The notes under the pieces are model-generated. The model had not been told where the DNA came from. It saw nothing but the letters and a program-made list of their open reading frames with translations, and searched no databases. The position numbers were made by a program, and so were the translations under genes. Source: Asaia astilbis JCM 15831 (lineage in GTDB: Bacteria; Pseudomonadota; Alphaproteobacteria; Acetobacterales; Acetobacteraceae). Taken from it: a DNA stretch of 64,000 bases. Of the stretch, positions 54,112-62,589 are shown in pieces. The stretch lies in assembly GCF_000613845.1 (NCBI RefSeq), contig NZ_BAJT01000016.1, positions 17,377 through 81,376 on the forward strand, read 5' to 3'. Each line of letters starts with the position of its first letter. Position 1 is the stretch's first letter.

Positions 54112-56565
54112 ATGGCCAAGTGTTGTCTTGCTGTTCCTGCTATGCCGATCGGACGGCTTGTTTCCGTAAGTGTCGCCGCACAAATTATTGCCTCCATTTT
54201 CTTCGTGCCATCGGCCTATGCGAAGCACAGCGAGAAAACTGGGACGCGCGCTCATTCCCGCCCCGCCATTGCGTCTCGTGCACCGGTTCGCCATGCGGCG
54301 ACCCCGCTCTATGCAAAGTCTGTTGAGGGCATTGAGGTCAAATCTGCCGTGCATCACTCTCCGAGTGGCAGAAGCGGGCGCGACATTGGCGGCGGTCTGA
54401 TGACGCGCCAGACGGCAACGACAGCCCTGAGCACGGTTACGCGCGACTTCGTCGCGACCCAGTCTCCGTCGACATCAGCTTACGAAGTTTTGCGGCTTGT
54501 TCCGGGTGTCAATGTGGCGACGTCGGACCCGTATAACATCCAGTCTGGCAATATCATTGTGCGTGGTCTGAGCGGCGATGAAATTGGCTTCATGATGGAA
54601 GGGGCACCGCTTAACAACGTCGGAACCTATGTCACGCTGCCCTCTCAGTATCCCGATGGCGACAGCATCGAGAAGGAAACCCTGCGTCCGACATCGGTCG
54701 ATCTGACAGCGCCCATGATCGGTGCGGCCGGTGGTCTTACGAGCGTTGATCTGCGCGATCCGGCTGATCGTCGGGGCGGTATGCTCAGCGCATCTTTTGG
54801 GTCGCATAACATGTTCCGCCAGTTCCTGCGCCTCGATAGCGGTAAGATCGGGCAGAGTGGTGTGAAGTTCTTCCTCGGCTATTCGCATATCCTTGGTGAT
54901 AACTGGCGTGGACCTGCGGCTCCGTTCCGCCGTGACCATGTCGATTTCAAGCTGGTGAAGGACTGGGGTGCAGTCGGCAAGAGCCGCCTTGTGGTGTCTT
55001 ACACCGACTTCAATATGTATCTGTTGAGCACGCCCACTCTGGCCCAATATCGTTCGACGGGTGGCAACTACAATTTCTCCAGCAGCTACGCCAACCAGAA
55101 CCCGCTTTACTACAAGCTGAGGGGACAGAGTGCGCGTACTGTGATTGTCAGCGCGCCGACCGATCTGTCATTGCAGCATGGCGTCAGCTTGTCGATCACG
55201 CCTTATTATTACGGAGCGTGGGGCGGCTTTGCTTACGGGGCAACGCTTCCGAACTCGGGACGTGCCTATTTCGGAAACCAGCTGAGCAGCCTCGATCTCT
55301 CCTCTTTGAATAAGGGGACGGGCACGACCACGACGGTCAATGTACCGACAGTTTTCGACATTCAGCACCCGGGTCTCAACACACTTGTCTCGTGGAAAAG
55401 CGGGATCAACACGGTCAAGGCTGGTTACTGGTTCGACTATACGCGTCAAACCTACCAGAACAGCTTTGGCTCGGTGTATAGTGATGGATCACCAGTCGCC
55501 AAGCTCAACAACTCCGATCAGGTCGCGCGTCTGAAAGACGGTACGATTTATCGCTCCACCGACTGGCTGGCTCAGACCTATACGAACTCGGTCTATCTGG
55601 GCGATCAGATCAAGGCATTCAACAACCGCTTTCTGGCTGAGGCCGGGATCAAAGCCGTATGGATTCATCGACCTGGCCAGAATTTTCTGCCGGGGCCGCA
55701 GAGCGACGTTGGACAGAACGCGTTTCAGGTTACCCCCCAAGTCGGGCTTCGCTATGAGTTCAATCAGCACCACCAGATCTATCTGAGCGGCAATACGGCA
55801 TTCCGCGTGCCAACAGCGAATTCGCTGTTCAATTCCTATAACGGCACCACGGGAACACTGCTGATTGCCGGAAATAACAAGCAGAAGAACGAATATTCGA
55901 TCTCTGAAGAAATCGGCTATCGCTATAGCGGACCGATCCTGTCGGGCAGTGTCTCGTTCTTTAACTACAACTTCACCAACCGTCAGATTTCGACGGCGGC
56001 GATCATCAATGGTGGATCGGTCAGCACCTTCATCAATGCGGGTGGCGAGACTGGGCGTGGTGTCGATATCCAGCTCGGAACGCGCCCATGGCACAATCTG
56101 CGTCCCTATGTGTCCGCCGAATATATTCGCGTCACGACAGATAATAACCTGCTCAATGGATCGGACTATCTTCCGACCAAGGGCAAGATCGCCCCTCGTG
56201 CACCGAAATACAGCGCCGGTCTGGGTCTGAGCTACGACGATCATTCATTGTTCGGCAATATTACGGCCAAGTACATGGATACCCAGTACAGCACCTTCAT
56301 GAATGACGAGGCAATTCCTGCCCATACCAATCTCGATATGTCGATTGGTTACAGGTTTCACTCGTACGCGTTCCTGAAAGAGCCCGAGCTGCGTCTCAAC
56401 ATCCAGAATCTGGCAGGGGCGACCTATCTGAGCGGCTCCAACTCGGTAACAGGGAACGCTAAGGCTGTTCGCGGTGTGTATGGGACGACGATTGCCGGAT
56501 CGGCACCGACCTATCTCCAGGGAGCAGGACGCGCCTTTATCGGCACCGTGACGGCTGGCTTCTAA
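54112..56565 (+). CDS. TonB-dependent outer-membrane receptor
   Basis: 817 residues from ATG 54112 with GGAG upstream. Signal peptide: GRLVSVSVAAQIIASIFFVP then SAYA. The plug domain runs about 70-220 (TSAYEVLRLVPGVNVATSDP, IIVRGLSGDEIGFMMEGAPL). A 22-strand-type barrel follows, with alternating aromatic residues (YLSGNTAFRVPTANSLFNSY) and the terminal Phe (FIGTVTAGF) of outer-membrane proteins. No siderophore-type marker is evident. Its place beside the catabolic genes and its shared operator suggest transport of the pathway's substrate. The next gene begins about 50 bases on. Confidence 0.93.
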   Translation: MAKCCLAVPAMPIGRLVSVSVAAQIIASIFFVPSAYAKHSEKTGTRAHSRPAIASRAPVRHAATPLYAKSVEGIEVKSAVHHSPSGRSGRDIGGGLMTRQTATTALSTVTRDFVATQSPSTSAYEVLRLVPGVNVATSDPYNIQSGNIIVRGLSGDEIGFMMEGAPLNNVGTYVTLPSQYPDGDSIEKETLRPTSVDLTAPMIGAAGGLTSVDLRDPADRRGGMLSASFGSHNMFRQFLRLDSGKIGQSGVKFFLGYSHILGDNWRGPAAPFRRDHVDFKLVKDWGAVGKSRLVVSYTDFNMYLLSTPTLAQYRSTGGNYNFSSSYANQNPLYYKLRGQSARTVIVSAPTDLSLQHGVSLSITPYYYGAWGGFAYGATLPNSGRAYFGNQLSSLDLSSLNKGTGTTTTVNVPTVFDIQHPGLNTLVSWKSGINTVKAGYWFDYTRQTYQNSFGSVYSDGSPVAKLNNSDQVARLKDGTIYRSTDWLAQTYTNSVYLGDQIKAFNNRFLAEAGIKAVWIHRPGQNFLPGPQSDVGQNAFQVTPQVGLRYEFNQHHQIYLSGNTAFRVPTANSLFNSYNGTTGTLLIAGNNKQKNEYSISEEIGYRYSGPILSGSVSFFNYNFTNRQISTAAIINGGSVSTFINAGGETGRGVDIQLGTRPWHNLRPYVSAEYIRVTTDNNLLNGSDYLPTKGKIAPRAPKYSAGLGLSYDDHSLFGNITAKYMDTQYSTFMNDEAIPAHTNLDMSIGYRFHSYAFLKEPELRLNIQNLAGATYLSGSNSVTGNAKAVRGVYGTTIAGSAPTYLQGAGRAFIGTVTAGF

Positions 56566-56613
56566 GACGAAACCCGCTCTGCACACAGGAACGTATGAAC
56601 TGACAGGAATGGC

Positions 56614-57779
56614 ATGACGGTCAGATATCCTCTTACTTCCATCGAAGACCTTCGGCTGGTTGCCAAACAGCGGCTACCGAAGCTCTTTTACGATTTCGTC
56701 GATTCAGGTTCCTGGACGCAGTCGACATATCGGGCAAACGAACAGGATTTCGAGCGGATTCTGCTCCGCCAGCGTGTCGGTCGGGATGTGCGTGAACGCC
56801 TGCTCCAGACCCACCTTCTGGGACAGAAGGCAAGTATGCCGATCGTGATCGCGCCGACGGGTGGAGCGGGCTTTCTTTACCCGGATGCCGAAATAGCGGC
56901 GGCGCGTGCGGCTGCCTCGGCGGGGATTTCCTACGGTCTGTCGGTCGGGAGTTCCTGTTCGCTCGAAGCTGTGAGAGCTGCGAGTAACGCGGATATCTGG
57001 TTTCAGGTATCTCTGTTCAAAGATCGCCTCTTTCTGAAGCGGTTGATCGAGCGCGCCAGGAACGCCGAATGCGGGGCCCTCATTCTGACGCTCGACTACC
57101 ACGTTGTTGGCCAGCGTCATTGCGATTTGAAAAACGGGGTGGGCTTTCCTCCACGAATCACACCGCGACTGCTGGCCGACGTAGCGACCCATCCTCGCTG
57201 GATCCTGCGCATGGCAAGAGCGCGCCATCGCGGTTTTGGAAATGTCATCGGGCATGTCGAGGGTGTCACCGACATCAAGAGCTTCGGCCGGTGGCAAGCC
57301 AGCCAGCCTTTCGATCTCAATCTCGACTGGGAGGCTTTGCGCGTCATACGCGACGCCTGGCTGGCAAGTTGCTGATTAAGGGCATTCTGGACCCGGAAGA
57401 TGCAGAGAAGGCTTTAAGTATCGGAGCCGATGCGATCAGCGTTAGTAATCAGGGTGGGCGTCAGATCGATGGAGGGCCTTCTTCGATTGCGATGCTGCCC
57501 TCGATTGTCGATACAATTGACGGGCGAGCCGAGGTCTTCCTCGATGGTGGCATACGCACGGGTCAGCAGATCTTGAAGGCGGTGTGTCTGGGCGCCAGAG
57601 GTGTGCTGATCGGTCGAGCTGCCCTTTACGGTCTTGCAGCTGGTGGAGAAGCGGGTATGACCCAGGCGCTCTCCCTGTTGCGCAAGGAGCTGGATCACTC
57701 CATGGCTTTTTGCGGTATCAGAGCGCTTGAAAGCAGCTCGCGTACGAATTTGTCAGCCTTCCAGAGCATTCAGGCGTAA
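56614..57779 (+). CDS. FMN alpha-hydroxyacid oxidase/mandelate-dehydrogenase family protein with altered active site, frameshifted
   Basis: The first frame runs to DWEALRVIRDAW. One added C at about 57361 gives PGKLLIKGILDPEDAEKALS and completes the barrel at 57779 (about 388 residues). Alignment to MdlB/glycolate oxidase is clear (APTGGAGFLYPDAEIAAARA; THPRWILRM). Conserved Lys256 (LLIKG), Arg283 and Arg168 remain, but the catalytic His of SNHGGRQ is Gln280 (SNQGGRQ), the N-terminal Tyr (FDYLEG-type) is Phe28, and the QLY Tyr is Ser133 (WFQVSLF). Such changes should abolish normal hydride abstraction. It may bind substrate, use other chemistry or be decaying. Confidence 0.85.
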
Positions 57780-57807
57780 CTTTTCAGAGAAGGCGGAAAA
57801 AGAGAAA

Positions 57808-58298
57808 ATGACTAAGCAAAGCCTGGCGATTCAGGACGAGGGTGTTTCCGACGTTCTTTTGGGTGATGAACTCAAGGCAGCGCTCATCGGGACATGGGAA
57901 CTGGTCTCTTACGTTGTGGAAGAAAAAGAGACCCGTACCCAGATTCCTGCCATGGGTCAGTCACCCAGAGGACGGGTCATCTTTACGGCCGATGATTGGG
58001 TTGCGTTCAATCTGGAGGGGGAGGGCCGGTCGCCGGCTCAGACCAAACAGGAAAAGGCCGAGCTTCTTCAGACCCTGGTTTCTTATATTGGACGCTTCAG
58101 AATTGAAGAAGACGCGTGGATTACGCGCATCGAAACGGCCTGGATCCCTGAATGGGTTGGCTCGGAGCAAAAGCGGTTCGTGCGCATCGAAGGCGAGATC
58201 GCCCATGTGACGACGCTTGGCGTCACATGCCCAACTGGCAACCCGACCGGCTGACACGAAGCAGGATCCAGTTTCGTCGTCTGGGCTCAGATACCTAA
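57808..58298 (+). CDS. Lipocalin-like domain protein, frameshifted near its end
   Basis: Start at MTKQSLAIQDEG (57808), RBS GAAGGCGG upstream. LIGTWELVSYVVEEKETRTQ (about 27-46) and SPRGRVIFTADDWVAFNLEG are typical of the small lipocalin-like family. The frame breaks at about 58216 after AHVTT. One added C gives WRHMPNWQPDRLTRSRIQFR and a stop at 58296-58298 (about 163 residues); the unrepaired frame stops at 58254. It lies about 30 bases after the FMN enzyme, so it is co-transcribed. The role could be binding or isomerising a pathway metabolite. Confidence 0.78.
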
Positions 58299-58399
58299 AG
58301 CCAAGTCGAACTTGCCTGACTGCTTGGTTACATCTGTGACGATACTTAAGAACGATGAGCTGCGATCACTAGTTTGTCTCCCTCCAAATAAGTGGCCGT

Positions 58400-58871
58400 C
58401 TGAGCTCAGGCGGCGAGCTGTGGATACTGGCGGGTAATAGCTGCACTCTGGATACTGCGATGGTCCAACGGGCGACGGCGGCAGGGTGGGGCGAATGTCG
58501 GCAGCGCGCGCGGTGAGGCGCCGAACCAGACGTGTTCGATCAACTCGAGCAGCAAGGCTGTTCTGGCGGCCCTTGGGGGCGATCTGAAATCGGCAGGAGC
58601 GACGATCGACAGCACGGGCGATATGGTGCTGTCAGCGGCGAAGTCTCTGGATCTGTGGTCTGTGACCGACAGCATCAGTTACGATACTTCAGGCAAGAAA
58701 TCGGGCCTTCTGACGCATAGCCGCTTCAGCGATCCCGGTAGTCAGTCGGTCGAGCACGGCTCGAACGTGACATGGGGCGGCACGCTGACGGGTCTTTCCG
58801 GCGGGGATATGAGCGTCAAAAGGTTGATTGGCGCCCAGAGCGATATGACGCTTTCAGTAGAGATCGCCTGA
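58400..58871 (+). pseudogene. Fragment of a hemagglutinin-repeat exoprotein (two-partner secretion/CdiA type)
   Basis: The piece reads GGELWILAGNSCTLDTA in one frame (from 58400), then in another GANVGSARGEAPNQTCSINS, GGDLKSAGATIDSTGDMVLS and AAKSLDLWSVTDSISYDTSG to a TGA at 58871. The repeated GGDL..AG..I...GD..L.A...L.L pattern is that of filamentous-hemagglutinin repeats. No start, signal or TPS domain is present, so it is a remnant. GC-rich coding here contrasts with the AT-rich ORFs that follow. It does not resemble the autotransporter at 62590. Confidence 0.68.
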
Positions 58872-58937
58872 GGCCATGACAATTTTTATCCAGATGGAAA
58901 TATTACTCATGGATATCAGGTGATAGAATGTAGATGA
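58872..58937 (+). other. Possible C-terminal tail of a lost toxin domain
   Basis: Directly after the hemagglutinin fragment's TGA, the same frame reads GHDNFYPDGNITHGYQVIEC and ends in a TGA overlapping the next ATG (ATGA at 58934-58937). Overlap of a toxin stop with an immunity start is common in contact-dependent inhibition loci. Only 21 residues remain, so this is tentative. Confidence 0.35.
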
Positions 58938-59287
58938 TGTGTAATATCTTTATTGATTACGAAGCGAAGTATTCGATCAACCACCATCCTGAATGTGATG
59001 GTTGGATCAAATATGAAGTTAGAAAATTACTTCGTTGATATGATGGCGTACAGAGAAGGTGGAAAAATTTATTATAAATCGAGAGGTGAGATTATTAAAG
59101 ATTTTCGTGAAGTATTAATTGAAATCACTATTTTTGGAATGAAAATAACGAGGGTATCTTTGAGCGGTAGGATTCGACTGTGCGCCCTGTGAAGATGACC
59201 ATTTCCTTCGACGGCTGGACGATTGGAGAGTCAATGAAGAAAATTAATGATATTTGCCTGCCTTTGATACAGAGAAGTTATCATTGA
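58934..59287 (+). pseudogene. Broken AT-rich immunity-like gene
   Basis: Three frames succeed one another without overlap of sense: MMCNIFIDYEAKYSINHHPE (from 58934, stops at 59038), then ENYFVDMMAYREGGKIYYKS in the frame of 59016-59192, then NNEGIFER-stop-DSTVRPVKMTISFDGWTIGE, ending at 59287. Together they would give about 115 acidic, aromatic-rich residues, like many small immunity proteins. At least two frame changes and one in-frame stop are needed, more than elsewhere in the window, so real decay is likely. I do not recognise the family. Confidence 0.4.
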
Positions 59288-59344
59288 GGGAGTGGAGTGT
59301 TTTTCTCTCTGGACGCAGGATAATAGGTTACGCTGTGAGGGAAT

Positions 59345-59881
59345 ATGATATACAATCTTCGATTCAAACATATCTTAAATATACATAAAGAATTTATTTC
59401 TGATATTGCGAAGATAAATAATATAGATATAGACACTGAAATTATATCAAGAGGGTTTATTTATGAAGATAATTGCTTATATCTAAATTTTTTTACAGAA
59501 AGAGTGAATGAAGATTTTTTCTGCAGGGAGGATGATTACTACAGACAAAACTCCATAAATACCATCCCTATGGATTGGTATTACCCGGATAATACGTTTC
59601 TGAAAACTCTAATATTTTGTCATAAATTATTTACAGAAATTGCAATGATCAATAAAAACATATCGTGTATCATGCTGATGTGCATGGATACCATTGATGA
59701 TGGTGCTGATTTCGACGATGAATCTGAATATAAAGTGTCGATAACCTTAAAAATATTTGCCAAATCCGCACCTGTTTCATCTTTGTTTTCTGATTTATCC
59801 CGGTTTCATAACGGAAATGCGAAGTTTGAAAGTAAATCCGATATCACGACGTTCATACACGAGCTTCGTTCAACCCGATGA
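59345..59881 (+). CDS. AT-rich ORF, possible orphan immunity protein
   Basis: 178 intact codons, preceded by GTGAGGG. The protein is acidic and rich in Ile, Asn, Asp and aromatics (NIHKEFISDIAKINNIDIDT, MDTIDDGADFDDESEYKVSI), with no signal or membrane segment. Its base composition is far lower in GC than the surrounding genes, a sign of transfer. It lies between two hemagglutinin-like fragments, the usual place for immunity genes collected by CDI loci. I do not recognise a named family, so the function is inferred from context only. Confidence 0.6.
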   Translation: MIYNLRFKHILNIHKEFISDIAKINNIDIDTEIISRGFIYEDNCLYLNFFTERVNEDFFCREDDYYRQNSINTIPMDWYYPDNTFLKTLIFCHKLFTEIAMINKNISCIMLMCMDTIDDGADFDDESEYKVSITLKIFAKSAPVSSLFSDLSRFHNGNAKFESKSDITTFIHELRSTR

Positions 59882-59918
59882 TCTACATATCTGCCGATCA
59901 TAAGATATCCGCCGGCAT

Positions 59919-60092
59919 GGCCCGATTATTAACAGCGTGACTCTGAACGATTATCAGGTCAATGGCAGCATTCAGAACGAAGTGGGTTCCGTCGGCACGA
60001 TTGCGGCGAACTGTGCGGCAGCAATGTCTGCGAGCCGCGATGTCAGCTTCGAAATGTGTCGTTTATTCCTTGCGAATATAGGCAATCTTTAG
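59919..60092 (+). pseudogene. Second adhesin-like fragment
   Basis: An open stretch reads GPIINSVTLNDYQVNGSIQN then EVGSVGTIAANCAAAMSASR and ends at a TAG (60090-60092). It has no start codon or RBS, and an in-frame stop lies just upstream. The NxxQxxGxIxN pattern resembles beta-helical or repeat adhesins. It is probably another remnant of the locus at 58400. The stretch from 60093 to 60395 holds no gene I can support. Confidence 0.4.
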
Positions 60093-60395
60093 ATTTTCCA
60101 TCTGGACGGTGTGCAGATGGAAGTCCGTGAAAGCAGCATCATGGTATCCGCTCTGGCCAGAAGGGGGAGGTGAACAAGGTGTAAGCGATCGAGAAGGGTT
60201 ACCACTCTTAACGTACTGACGCAGGCGGTGATCGTGAGACGCACGATGTCAAATGATCACTTCCGTATCTCTCCTGGTTTCTGCATGAATGCTCCATTTT
60301 GGTCAGTTACGTGAGGTGATGAGCAAACCCTTCCCGGAGAACTTGCTCACACCTTGTGCCACGACACTTCACCATTTGCGCTGTGGCCGGTTTGG

Positions 60396-61151
60396 TCACA
60401 AAGGCCTCACGAGAAAGCTGCTAACATCGATTTCAAAACTACCGTCCGGTTCAATGCAGAAGTGGCGTTTCACTTCCTCTGGAGCGGAGTGCTGTAGCGA
60501 GCGTATTGCCGCGACGTGTTCGGAGGGTGTTTTTGTCCGGCTGACCCAGCTTTTGAAATCCATGCGCAGGCGATGTGTCTCCGTGGTCTGAAGAGAACAT
60601 CCTGCCTGTTCCAGTAAGGCGGCCCATTCGGAAATTCTGTAATCCCGGACATGCGAGACGTCCCGCAGCAATTCCATCGACTGCAACCAGCTGTCCAGCA
60701 GAGCTGAAGAGGGGGCCGTGACATCGATGAAAACGCCGATGGCATCACGGGTCATCACACGCTTCGCCTCGCGTAGTCCCGCAACAGCGTCGGTCCAGTG
60801 ATGGGTTGTGAAACGGCAGAACACCCCATCGAAGCTTCCGTCTTCGAAAGGGAGTTTTTCAGCAGGAGCCTGCATTGTCGTGATATTTGTCAGTCTCTGC
60901 CGCGTGGCCTCCTGCGCGACGGCTTCCAGCATCGTTCCTGTCGGGTCGCAGGCCACGACTTCGCTTACATGCGGAGCCAGCCGGTAGCTGACATGACCGC
61001 CCCCGCACCCCAGATCAAGGACGCGTTGCAGCCCTTTCCCTGCGACCAGCCGTTCAATCTGATCCAGATCAGTCCCCTGATTATGTACCACGCTGGAAAC
61101 GTAATCCTTTGCTCGCGAGGCGTAATGTCTTGCGGCAAATGGCTCTGTCAT
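60396..61151 (-). CDS. SAM-dependent methyltransferase (Methyltransf_11/UbiE-like)
   Basis: 251 residues from ATG 61151 (MTEPFAARHYASRAKDYVSS); longer in-frame starts run into the divergent regulator. Motif I is RVLDLGCGGGHVSYRLAPHV (about 43-62), motif II has VVACDPTGTML (about 66), and LPFEDGSFDGVFCRFTTHHW (about 96-115) is the motif-IV region of small-molecule methyltransferases. The C-terminal half lacks known substrate markers. It is divergent from an XRE regulator that probably controls it. Confidence 0.9.
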   Translation of the reverse strand: MTEPFAARHYASRAKDYVSSVVHNQGTDLDQIERLVAGKGLQRVLDLGCGGGHVSYRLAPHVSEVVACDPTGTMLEAVAQEATRQRLTNITTMQAPAEKLPFEDGSFDGVFCRFTTHHWTDAVAGLREAKRVMTRDAIGVFIDVTAPSSALLDSWLQSMELLRDVSHVRDYRISEWAALLEQAGCSLQTTETHRLRMDFKSWVSRTKTPSEHVAAIRSLQHSAPEEVKRHFCIEPDGSFEIDVSSFLVRPL

Positions 61152-61225
61152 TGTCTTGCTCCATCGTTTGAGTCCCCAACGCGATAGATCCTGTCGGAAC
61201 GAACAAACGAGTATAAGTTCCTTAT

Positions 61226-61239
61226 TTATACTGGTATAA
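61226..61239. promoter_or_regulatory. Palindromic operator between methyltransferase and XRE regulator
   Basis: TTATACTGGTATAA is a perfect six-base inverted repeat with a TG centre, 11 bases before the regulator's ATG. A further GTATAA half-site lies at 61211-61216. It probably mediates autoregulation and control of the methyltransferase. Confidence 0.5.
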
Positions 61240-61250
61240 AAACCACCATC

Positions 61251-62033
61251 ATGCGCCGCTCTCCCGAACAGCATCGTGCCCTTGGGGCTTTCCTGCGTGC
61301 CCGCCGTGAGGCTCTTTCGCCCGAAGGTGTCGGGTTGCATCCTCTGCCGGGGCGCCGCCGCGCTCGCGGTCTGAGAAGGGAAGAGGCTGCTCAGCTCTGT
61401 GGGATCAGTACGACCTGGTACACCTGGCTCGAGCAAGGGCGGGATGTCTCATGCTCGACGGCAACGCTGGCGCGAATTGCCACGGCATTGCGGTTGTCTG
61501 CGGCGGAGAGGCTCTACCTGTTCGAGCTAGCGCAGTTGAAAGATCCGGACGTCACACTCACGCCTGCTTCGTCTGATCTTCCCGAGCACATCCGAACTTT
61601 TCCTGACCATATGACTGTTCCCTGCTATGTGCTGGACACGCTGTGGAACGCATGTGCTGCGAACCGGCTGGCTCGACTTCTTCTTGTTGGATGGCTGGAC
61701 GGCGCAGAAAAAAATCTCCTTCGTTTCGTTTTTCTGTTCCCCGAAGCGCGCGCCCTCCTCGACGATTGGGAAGGCAGTGCCCGACGAGTGCTTGCCGAGT
61801 TCCGAGCCGCCAGCATTCATGGCAATGAAGAACAGGTGGACGTGCTTGTGGAGGAGCTTCGATCTAGGAGCCCAGACTTCGAGCGTTTGTGGCAGAATCA
61901 GAGTGTATTGTTGCGTCAGGGAGGTGCTCGCAGATTTTCCCATCCGCTTCACGGCCGGATCGATTATACCCAAACGACTCTTACTTTCACGTCCTGCCCT
62001 CAATACCAGCTGGTGACGCTGAAACCTGCTTAG
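61251..62033 (+). CDS. XRE-family regulator with MmyB-type ligand-binding domain
   Basis: 260 residues. HTH region: GAFLRARREALSPEGVGLHP, then ARGLRREEAAQLCGISTTWY and TWLEQGRD (about 9-70), the typical arrangement of this actinobacterial/proteobacterial family. The C-terminal MmyB-like domain (about 100-255) includes VPCYVLDTLWNACAANRLAR and contains the usual YTQTTLTF (as DYTQTTLTFTSCPQYQLVTL). It is divergent from the methyltransferase and likely represses it in response to a fatty-acid-like or small hydrophobic ligand. The ATG at 61251 follows the operator-like palindrome. Confidence 0.88.
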   Translation: MRRSPEQHRALGAFLRARREALSPEGVGLHPLPGRRRARGLRREEAAQLCGISTTWYTWLEQGRDVSCSTATLARIATALRLSAAERLYLFELAQLKDPDVTLTPASSDLPEHIRTFPDHMTVPCYVLDTLWNACAANRLARLLLVGWLDGAEKNLLRFVFLFPEARALLDDWEGSARRVLAEFRAASIHGNEEQVDVLVEELRSRSPDFERLWQNQSVLLRQGGARRFSHPLHGRIDYTQTTLTFTSCPQYQLVTLKPA

Positions 62034-62589
62034 TTACGCCAGGCTCTGATGGTTATTCTCGATCTTCCAACGGTCATCGATCCACGCTCTCTGAGCGAGA
62101 TCGGGATTAGCTGGATGCATCTGACTGTCGCGGTGAGTCCGTAATCCGTTAGGCACTCGAATATGGAGAAGCAGAGCCTTTTCTTACATCAAGGGGTGAT
62201 TGATGAGTGCCGAGAGACGCTTGATATCATGGTTTCAGATTTGAGAGAAACATTCTTGATGCGGATCGGTCTGCAATGAAAATATTGCACCTTCAGTGGT
62301 AAGTGGCGGATGTATCCGTAATTTATAGCTATGATTCAATGTTTAATGAGAATAACTTTACCAATATTCACATAAATAAGTGAAAAAAACAGGTAAGATA
62401 ATAATATTTTCAAATATTCACTAATTCAGCGTCTTTTCAGCATTTTACATTCACAATATGGATATAATGTAATGAAATAGTTCGAAATCTTTTGTCGCTT
62501 CAACCGTTAATAACCCGCGAATTGATGTTTATTTGTTACGAAAATATGACACGGGCTGCAGGGAGAGGCCGGAATTGGGATTTCTGTGA
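62034..62589. other. AT-rich intergenic region before the autotransporter gene
   Basis: About 555 bases with no credible ORF. It becomes strongly AT-rich from about 62280, with an inverted repeat TTCAC-N8-GTGAA at 62367-62384 and a repeated AATATTCAC. It presumably holds the autotransporter's promoter. Confidence 0.5.

Noticed and set aside
54475..56586. Long minus-strand ORFs opposite the TonB receptor
   Set aside because: Complement shadows of a clear outer-membrane receptor.
62350..62390. Fur-box-like sequence (AATGAGAATAA) before the autotransporter
   Set aside because: Only a partial match in very AT-rich DNA, where such matches are expected by chance.
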